From positions 62,001-126,000 of the forward strand of contig JAOPHQ010003695.1 of the NCBI GenBank assembly GCA_030340625.1: a stretch of DNA of 64,000 bases. The letters are read 5' to 3'. Within the stretch, counting starts at the first letter, position 1, and each line of letters opens with the position of its first letter. This DNA comes from Merluccius polli (lineage: Eukaryota; Chordata; Actinopteri; Gadiformes; Merlucciidae). Below are positions 23,533-53,132 of this stretch, in pieces. Under the pieces are notes generated by a model. The model saw only the letters and a program-made list of their open reading frames with translations, was not told the origin of the DNA and ran no database searches. Position numbers and translations under genes: made by a program.

Positions 23533-23857
23533 AATTTGTAAAAAAGTAAGTGCTATCTGTATTACGGTATGTTATTTCGTCTTTGGCAACATGAGTGCGA
23601 ATGTTTTTTGAAACCTGCCTGGCAACGGACAATCGCGTCGAACGATTACGTAATGTTTCGAACGCGGATTACGTAGGCGGTACAATTTTCGCCCCCGGTA
23701 CAATTTTGGTGTGACACCGCCACACTCGCTGCTAAGCAGCGAGGAGAATCTCATCTGGCAACACTGAGTGCGTGTCTACCTCAACCTCCAGGTGAGCAAT
23801 GTCGACCTCACCAAATGTAGAAATGTGCAAAAGTGTGTGTGTGGAGGGGGGGGGGGG

Positions 23858-23896
23858 GGCCATAACCGGTGAAAGACCGTTTCACCGGTTATGGCC
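23858..23896. repeat. Perfect 17-bp-stem hairpin
   Basis: GGCCATAACCGGTGAAA, 5-base loop GACCG, then the exact complement. A run of G (about 23846-23859) directly precedes it. Confidence 0.85.
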
Positions 23897-23899
23897 GCC

Positions 23900-25180
23900 G
23901 TGCCTCCCTTCCTCCCCCGGACGAGGGAGAGGCACGAGGAAATGGTTTTCGGGAGGAGGGTAAGAAACATGCTAAACCAGGCTAGGGTTACATAACAGCA
24001 GGAAGCTCAGGCTCAGAGTTTCGCCACAAGCCAATATGCAAATGGTTTTATGGCGGTGGTTTTAGATATTAGTTGTGGGAGTCGAGAGAGTGGCTCAGAA
24101 AAAGGTATTTTGGGCATCTTGGGCTTCCTAAATACGTGACGAAACGCGCCTGTAAAAAAAAGGACTGGATTGCATGTAGACACAGGAGATTTTTTTTTAA
24201 TGTATTTATTCAGTTCATCGAGTTAAAATCGGGGTTAGTTCATGATTGGCCAAAAAAAATGTAATTAACATTTTGACCCCTTTGAAATCTGATGCTTCCT
24301 CAACATTGTGTGACGGTTACCCAAAAGAAACAACACCTTGCACACCGCCACACCCACCACACAGGGAAGTAAAGTGCTCTAAATGTTTGCTCTGTTTTTT
24401 ACCTTGATAATGGACAACAATGTCGCCTTACCACAACACAACCGTTAGCAAAGAACGCCCAAGTGCAAAAGATATGACAGACAAATAGTACTATTGATAA
24501 TAACTATAATAATAACTTATTTATCCTTAAACAGTGTCAAAAAAGCATTTAAGTTCCATCAACAAAAAAAACAAAAACCCTAACCTTAAACCTAACCCAT
24601 AAATAAAAAGCTTTCAGAGGGGTTCATCTTAGAAACAAAAAAAAAAAAAGTGTGGTATAAGAACACATCCCATTCATTGTCTATGCACATCATCTCATCG
24701 CAGGCATTTAGCTCCTCCCGCCAACCTTTCCATCCAATAGGAAGCCTCCATACACTCTGGGGTGGTGAGGTCATCACTCGGATCCGGAATGTGGGTTTAG
24801 GAACGAACAACTGGACCACGCACATCCTTTTGGCGGCCATGTTTCCCCTTCGCTCTCCCAAGTGTCTCTCTAGGTTTGACCCTAGCTGTGGCCTACAATT
24901 AGTCAGGAAGAAAACGCCGGAGAATTACATTGGTGGATACGGACACTGAAAAAACACCAGAAAAACAAGTGCTCTTAGTACTTCTACAGTAGATGAAGAC
25001 TTAGTCTTAGACATTACCATCGCTACACAATCAGCAAATATTTATTTTCAGTTGCCATAGCTATTCCAGAAGGCACCCTCATTTGTATATGTATACATGT
25101 CAACAATGCATTTGTGTATTTGTATATATACGTTATATACATGTTGTATGTACCTGCAGTTTGACATTTTGTACTTGTGT
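23900..25180. other. Intergenic region downstream of gk, no gene seen
   Basis: No open frame with family resemblance. TTTATT at about 25042-25047 on the plus strand reads AATAAA on the minus strand and could end the gk 3' UTR. Confidence 0.35.
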
Positions 25181-25184
25181 TCAT

Positions 25185-25925
25185 CAGACCCTCCAGGATT
25201 TCACGATGTTTTCGATTTGCAACTTCAACGGAACATCAGCCAATCCCCGCGAATTCAGGGCGGTGTTGCAATTTTAACCAATCACCACCGCAACTTCCCC
25301 GCAAATTTGACCAATCATTGGCGTCGTCTTGTGGGGGGGGCCATCGCCATTGTTACGTTGTCACTTAGCCCATCAACGGCTAAGGAAGGCGCAGCGAGAT
25401 ACTGCGTCCACGGCCCCGGGAAGCGGCGAGGTCGCAGCGGGGGGGCGCTGTAAAGCCAGAGGCCAAAGCCAGAGGCCACGTTCGCCCCCGAACCCTTCCA
25501 AGCCGACCCAGAGCCGGTCGCGGCACACTGCCACGGAGGAAATGCCCCCGACGGGGGCCGGAGCCGACTTGGGCGGGGGCCGCCGACTAGACGAGAAGAG
25601 ACCGAGCCGCCGTACCGTAACCCGCCGGGTTGAGTCCCCCGGGTTGCAGACTGCGCGGACCCCACCCGTTTACCTCTTAACGGTTTCACGCCCTGTTGAA
25701 CTCTCTTCACAGTTCTTTTCAACTTTCCCTTCCCTTTTCACATTAGGAAAATCGCAACTTTCGCTACTTTTATCGCAACTTTCACTTCCTCTCACACTGT
25801 AATCGCAACAAAAGCCTAAAAAACACTGCAACTTTCATCGCAATTTTTTGGAAAAGCTCACGCAACATCAGCCATTTTAGGCCGCAAATATCACAAAAAA
25901 GGCCCGCGAAATCCTGGAGGGACTG
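25185..25925. mobile_element. Non-autonomous TIR transposon in the gk 3' region
   Basis: Left end CAGACCCTCCAGGATTTCAC; right end, complemented, CAGTCCCTCCAGGATTTCGC. GTTCAT flanks both sides (25179-25184, 25926-25931). The interior holds no transposase. The CAG ends resemble hAT, but the shared flank is 6 bp. Its right edge is 14 bases beyond the gk stop codon. Confidence 0.7.
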
Positions 25926-25939
25926 GTTCATGTTTAATG

Positions 25940-46789
<20,850 letters not shown>

Positions 46790-46980
46790 GGTGCCATTCA
46801 TGTGCGCGCTGCGTTTAAAAGCCACTGACCTCTCGCTCAGGAGACGAGACCGACACAGACACAGACACAACAGACACACACCGGCCTGAATGTCGACACA
46901 GGTCAGTCGCGCTCCTTCACGCGTCACTGCCTGGCTTCTTCTCGGCCCATAGCGATGACGTAGAAGAGCACCTTTACCCA

Positions 46981-47393
46981 TAGAGCGTAACAGTGACCGC
47001 CCCCTTTTTAACAGCTCCGGTGCCGGAAGTAAATTTCCCATGCATTTATCTCGTCCACTTTTCGTATAATCCTTATAAAAAGAGTATTAAGACTTGAACC
47101 AAGCCAATCGTTCGTTATGGTAGTCGTGACCATATTATGTTTGATTCGGGATGAGTAGTTCCTCACTCGGTCAACAAAATAAAGTACCTTTGGCTTTTCT
47201 TCCGTTTTCCAAATTCTTTTTATGCCCGAATCAAACATAATATGGTCACGACTACCACAACGAACGATCGGCTTGGTTCAAGTCTTAATACTCTTTTTAT
47301 AAGGATTATACGAAAAGTGGACGAGATAAATGCATGGGAAATTTACTTCCGGCACCGGAGCTGTTAAAAAGGGGCGGTCACTGTTACGCTCTA
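46981..47393. repeat. Near-perfect inverted repeat, ~170-bp arms, upstream of gk
   Basis: Arms 46981-47150 and 47225-47393 are complementary with only about three differences, around a ~74-bp spacer. Each arm holds a CCGCCCC box and CCGGAAGT (ETS-like). The left arm starts 192 bases upstream of the gk start codon. Confidence 0.9.
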
Positions 47394-47486
47394 TAGACGT
47401 CTGCCTTTACCCATGCGAATGAATGAGCACGCGCTGTGTGTGGCGCAGCACAGTGGCTAACTTTACGCATGCGTGAGGAGGGTTTC

Positions 47487-47490
<4 letters not shown>

Positions 47491-47574
<84 letters not shown>
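47491..47574. repeat. (TA)n microsatellite
   Basis: 42 TA units between the palindrome and the tRNA gene. Confidence 0.95.
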
Positions 47575-47577
<3 letters not shown>

Positions 47578-47626
47578 AGTATAGAAATATATATATATCA
47601 CAGTAAAAGAAATAGCAAAACGTGTG

Positions 47627-47698
47627 TTCCCATACCGGGAGTCGAACCCGGGCCGCCTGGGTGAAAACCAGGAATCCTAACCGCTAGACCATATGGGA
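47627..47698 (-). tRNA. tRNA-Glu (anticodon TTC)
   Basis: 72 bases on the minus strand from TCCCATATGG to CCGGTATGGGAA. The acceptor stem TCCCATA pairs with TATGGGA (discriminator A). The anticodon arm reads CCTGGTTTTCACCCAGG with TTC. The T arm CCCGGGTTCGACTCCCGG is intact. A box (TGGTCTAGCGGTTAGG) and B box (GGTTCGACTCC) are present, and TTTT follows about 8 bases downstream as a Pol III stop. CCA is not encoded, as usual in eukaryotes. Confidence 0.95.
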
Positions 47699-47978
47699 AG
47701 ATACAGGAAGCAGTGCACAACTATGTCTTATTTCCAAATATGTTTAATTATTATTTGTTTTTAAATAACTTTGCAACAATCAAATGACTAGAACTTTAAT
47801 AACCACGTTAATGCAAGCTTTTGGAATCGGACATAACAGCCATATCTGGGAAATATCGATTTGAGCGACAAACAGTTATCGCGTCATCAGAAAGCGACAC
47901 TGTTGTTACATGTGAAAGCGGTTTCTCTTATAGAGGGATCTAGTCTACTTGTATTTCTTTCTATTATTCACAGTTAAA

Positions 47979-49084
47979 ATGTAAGTACATGCAAATCAAA
48001 TAGCATATCTCCTTGCTCCATCTTTTAAGTGACGCTCTGATTTTCTGATTTTGAACAAATAAAGTGTAATAACTAATCCATGTCAACATTAGCCAGGAGA
48101 AGCTAATGTCTGCTAATGATCATTGTAATTCACAGGGCTGATTATTGGAAGTCACAACCAAGGAAATTCTGTCAGTACTGCAAATGTTGGATCGCAGACA
48201 ACAAGCCCGTGAGTAGTAAACGTATACTGATCTTCAAATAAGACGATGCCTTTATACATCAGGGAGTTAATCATCTCATTTTCTTCGCAGAGTGTTGAAT
48301 TCCACGAAAGAGGGAAGAATCACAAAGAAAATGTTGCTGCCAAAATCGCTGAGGTATCCAAGTAGCTCAGATTATTTATGGACGAGTGACAGTCGGTCAT
48401 ACACTTGTGTTGCTGTCGATATCGCCATGCCATTATTCAGATTTCAGTTACACAATCCAGGAAGTGTAGTTTAACGTTTTCACGAAAAAAGTCTTAACAT
48501 AAACTCATACATACACATAATGACGTCAGCATAATGTATCATGTGGATATATGCAAACACACATCTTCCAATAGTTGTTATCCCCTAATTGGGATGCTCT
48601 TCACTACCTGGAGCTGTCAACAGGGACCTCTGTCAGTCACCCAATACCCACCCAATGTTTTATGTGCAGATTAAGAAGAAGAGCATTGACAAAGCGAAGC
48701 AGGAAGACCGCATGTCTAAAGAGTTTGCAACGATGGAGGAAGCGGCGATGAAAGCGTACGAGGAAGACATGAAGAGGATGCAGATGGAGTCAGGAGGTGT
48801 GTGTGTGTGTGTTTGTTTCACTAAGATGGTTCTAGGTGAAAGGAAAACTCATGGAGCTCACTCACTGGAGCGAGGAAGAACGGTCTATATTTTGCTCTCG
48901 GCACCAAGAGCAAAAGTTAGGGTTAGGTGTCTTGCTCAGGGACACCCCGACACTCAGCTAGGAGTTGCCGGAGATCGGACCAGCAACCGGTTGCCAGACA
49001 ACCCGCTCTACCTCCTGAGCCACTGCCAATCTCTGATCCATATAAGGTCATGACCAAATATGGATAGGGCTGAACCGAACTGCG

Positions 49085-49120
<36 letters not shown>

Positions 49121-52100
49121 GCGTGCGCCTAGATCAGGTGGAGCCAGGTGACTCCACAGTCACCGGTTGGATATACCACTGTGTTGTTTTTAGGATCTGT
49201 TCCTGAAGCCCAACCGGCAGTCCAGCCTAAGCCCCAGCAGCCCCCCAAACAAGAAAAGCTCAACAAGAAGGCGGCCAAAGCCAAAACGGGGAAACCAGGA
49301 AAACCAGGAAAACCAAACCTCTGGATGGAAGGAAAGTCGAATGAAGGACACACGTATTACTACAACACAGAAACCGGAGGTGAGTAGTGACAGACGCCCG
49401 TGGCTTGCTGATATTTCATTAACTCAGTGGAGACTCATATTTTGAAAATCCACTTTTTTTAACCATACAAACATGAGTTTTGTCATATATGTTCTTCTTC
49501 TGTGATTTCCTTTTCAGAATCTTTGTGGGAAAAGCCTGAAGGCTTCCAAGAAGATAACTCCAAGGCCTCACATCTGGGACAGAATGAGGTAACTAATATG
49601 AGAACCCTAAATCATGTCTTCCTTATTCGTTTTTTAAATATGTATTATAACCATGTACTGTAGGAAGATTACAAATGGATCTAAATAAATCATTGAATCA
49701 CCTAGGGATGCACCGATGAGGTTATTTTAGGCCGATACCAATCACCAAGAATTGAATAGAATTGTCCAGTTTTTTCCCTGGGGCAGCCAGGTTTATAAAC
49801 CCAGTACTGCTACACAGACCCTATACAAAACCTAGTACTATATTATGGAAGATAATCAAGGTAATTTTATTATAATATAATAAATAATTTTATATTTGTT
49901 TAAAGTTATTTATTATCTATTTACCTAGTAATGGACATGGGTGATGCCATATGTTTTCACCTCCTGTGATGTGGCCTAATACCGCATTGTGCATGGGCTA
50001 TCAATTTAAAGGCTGCAGGTCCCATGTGTTACGATTTTAAGTAGTCAATTGGCCCTTCCAAAATAATTGTTGGTAAACTCGATTGCAGTAAAGTTGGTTT
50101 CAAATTTGATATTTGATATTCGGTGGATATTCATTTTTCTAGTTCAATAGCTTATGAACTATTCACATATGATACAATTGGTTAATTGTTTTGTAATCAG
50201 GGGACAATGAAGAAACCCACGGAGATAGTGAAGCACTTTATTCACTGCTGGATAAGTGTTTATGGTCCTCTGCACAGACTGTTTAGGAACAATGGAGGTG
50301 AATTCAACAACAAAGGAATGAGGGACATGGAGCAATGGCCTTTTAGAAATACATAGTCAAACCCTCACTGAAATCCTGATGAAAGTGAAGAGAGAAAACA
50401 AATGTGACTGGAAGACAGCCTTAGACTGGGTCCTGATGGCAAAACACTGCATGCACAATGTGCATGGCTACAGCCCCTACCAGCTAGTTTTCAAGCAGAA
50501 ATATGGAAAAATTAAAAGTTGTAAATTGGAGGGGACATGTCATAGAATAGATTAAGAAGGAGATTAAAAGTTGACCCATCTGGGTCACAAAGCTATTGAA
50601 TCTTGAAATATCTTTGACCTAACCTGTAAATTGTAGTTGAGATGTTGATGGCAAAAGAAAATGGGTGTTGGACCTCTCAGCGGTTACATAGGAAGCTATT
50701 GGCACTTCTTTGCATTAAAGTATCTCAGAAATGGAAATCAAAGGGTGTAAATTGTCATCGTCGCCCGATTACAAAACTATTAACCGATTGTATCATATGT
50801 GAATAATTCATAAGCTATTGAACTGGAAAAATGAATATCCATCGAATATCAAATATATCCGGTTTGAAACCAACTTTACTGCGATCACGTTTACCGCCAA
50901 TTATTTTGGAAATCGCTCCCATTTATGTTCCATAAAAACACACGGGCAGAGTGAAGCCCGTTCTCCAGTGAGATGCAGGCTGGTTATTGCGTCCTACAAC
51001 CGAGATCAATGAGGCTATATGTCTATGGTTAAGTGTAGCCTACCTTTATTGAGAGTCGGGGCAATATAAAGAGGAATTACGTCAAATGCAGGACAAGCAT
51101 TAATTGTCTGAATGACTGAACATATTGCGACACGTCTTGTCCACAATTCGTCTTATGCACAATAGTTTTTGAGTCACATGATCGGCTCCTGTAAGCAACA
51201 CATTTTTATCACGTGTTTAAGGCGTATATTGGCCGATAATAATTGGTGGCCGATCAATCGGTGCATCACTAGAATCTACCATGAGCTAAGGTGATAAGTT
51301 TCACATATGGCTATGTTTATGTGGTATGGTGTACACTCACCGGCCACTTTATTAGGTACACCTGTCCAACTGCTCGTTAACGCAAATTTCTAATCAGCCA
51401 ATCACATGGCAGCAACTCAATGCATTTAGGCATGTAGACATGGTCAGGACGATCTGCTGCAGTTCAAACCGAGCATCAGAATGGGGAAGAAAGGTGATTT
51501 AAGTGACTTTGAACGTGGCATGGTTGTTGGTGCCAGACGGGCTGGTCTGAGTATTTCAGAGACTGCTGATCTACTGGGATTTTCACGCACAACCATCTCT
51601 AGGGTTTACAGAGAATGGTCAGAAAAAGAGAAAATATCCAGTGAGCGGCAGTTCTGTGGGCGCAAATGCCTTGTTGATGCTAGAGGTCAGAGGAGAATGG
51701 CCAGACTGGTTCGAGCTGATAGAAAGGCAACTGTAACTCAAATAACCACTCGTTACAACAGAGGTATGCAGAAGAGCATCTCTGAACGCACAACACGTCG
51801 AACCTTGAGGCGGATGGGCTACAGCAGCAGAAGACCACACCGGGTGCCACTCCTGTCAGCTAAGAACAGGAAACTGAGGCTACAATTCGCACAGGCTCAC
51901 CAAAATTGGACAATCGAAGATTGGAAAAACGTTGCCTGGTCTGATGAGTCTCGATTTCTACTGCGACATTCGGATGGTAGGGTCAGAATTTGGCGTCAAC
52001 AACATGAAAGCATGGATCCATCCTGCCTTGTATCAACGGTTCAGGCTGGTGGTGGTGGTGTAATGGTGTGGGGGATATTTTCCTGGCACACTTTGGGCTT

Positions 52101-53101
52101 ATTAGTACCAATTGAGCATCGTGTCAAAGCCACAGACTACCTGAGTATTGTTGCTGACCATGTCCATCCCTTTATGACCACAGTGTACCCATCTTCTGAT
52201 GGCTACTTCCAGCAGGATAACGCGCCATGTCATAAAGCGCGAATCATCTCAGACTGGTTTCTTGAACATGACAATGAGTTCACTGTACTCAAATGGCCTC
52301 CACAGTCACCAGATCTCAATCCAATAGAGCACCTTTGGGATGTGGTGGAACGGGAGATTCACATCATGGTTGTGCAGCCGACAAATCTGCAGCAACTGCG
52401 TGATGCTATCATGTCAATATGGACCAAACTCTCTGAGGAATGTTTCCAGTACCTTGTTGAATCTGTGCCACGAAGGATTAAGGCAGTTCTGAAGGCAAAA
52501 GGGGGTCCAACCCGGTACTAGCAAGGTGTACCTAATAAAGTGGCCGGTGAGTGTATATGCGCGTTAAACGGTTTTAATGGTTTGGCTGGAAAATGTGTTT
52601 TTTTTCCTAGGGATCGTCAGTAAGTACTTGGATGGAGGCAACCAGCCCAGAGGGATATACGTATTATTACAACTCAGAGACGGGAGGTGAGGTCAAAGCC
52701 AGAAAAAAATAATACTTACTCACACAAACATTTCAGTTAACATCTCAGTTAAGTGCAATCAATCAATGATCTGTAAAAGTCCTCACCATAATCTTTGATA
52801 TTATCCCCCAGATTTTGCTCTGTGATCAATTCATTATTGTCTCATTCGTATTTCGTTGAACATGCAGAGTCGAGCTGGGAGAGGCCAGCGGACCTCCCCC
52901 CTCAAGAGGAGCCTTCGGCCCCCGGGACGGAGCCAACGCTGGAGGCAGAGGAGCCCTCCCACGAGGCCCAGGCCTCCACACCGGCAGAGGGCGCTGGAGA
53001 AGCCAACCAAGACTCTGAAGTCCCCAAGATCAGCTTCAGGGTGAAAAAAAAGTTTTTTACATTTACTCTTTTCCAATATAACTTTATTTTTAAAATACCA
53101 G

Positions 53102-53132
<31 letters not shown>

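Larger units (their letters stand above)
16723..23716 (+). mobile_element. Ginger-type DNA transposon, complete, about 7.0 kb
   Basis: The inverted termini TGTCGCACCAAAATTGTACC and (right end, complemented) TGTCACACCAAAATTGTACC agree over roughly 50 bp. Each includes two copies of AAAATTGTACCG. The flanks are a 4-bp target duplication CCGC (16719-16722, 23717-23720). The TGT...ACA ends, 4-bp duplication and retroviral-type integrase are the defining traits of Ginger elements. Subterminal sequence is repeated: two ~140-bp tandem copies at about 16915-17175, and an inverted related stretch (ending in GTGTTCATTTAATT) near 23424-23475. Confidence 0.9.
16407..23766. mobile_element. hAT-like MITE split by the Ginger element
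   Basis: Ends are CAGTGTTGCCAGAT on the left and ATCTGGCAACACTG on the right, perfect inverted 14-mers. Both flanks carry the same 8-bp duplication AGTGCGTG (16399-16406 and 23767-23774), the hAT hallmark. Without the nested 7-kb element it is only about 360 bp and non-coding. Confidence 0.8.

Noticed and set aside
25315..25802. Overlapping open frames on both strands in GC-rich sequence
   Set aside because: They lie inside the non-autonomous TIR element; composition-driven, with no domain.
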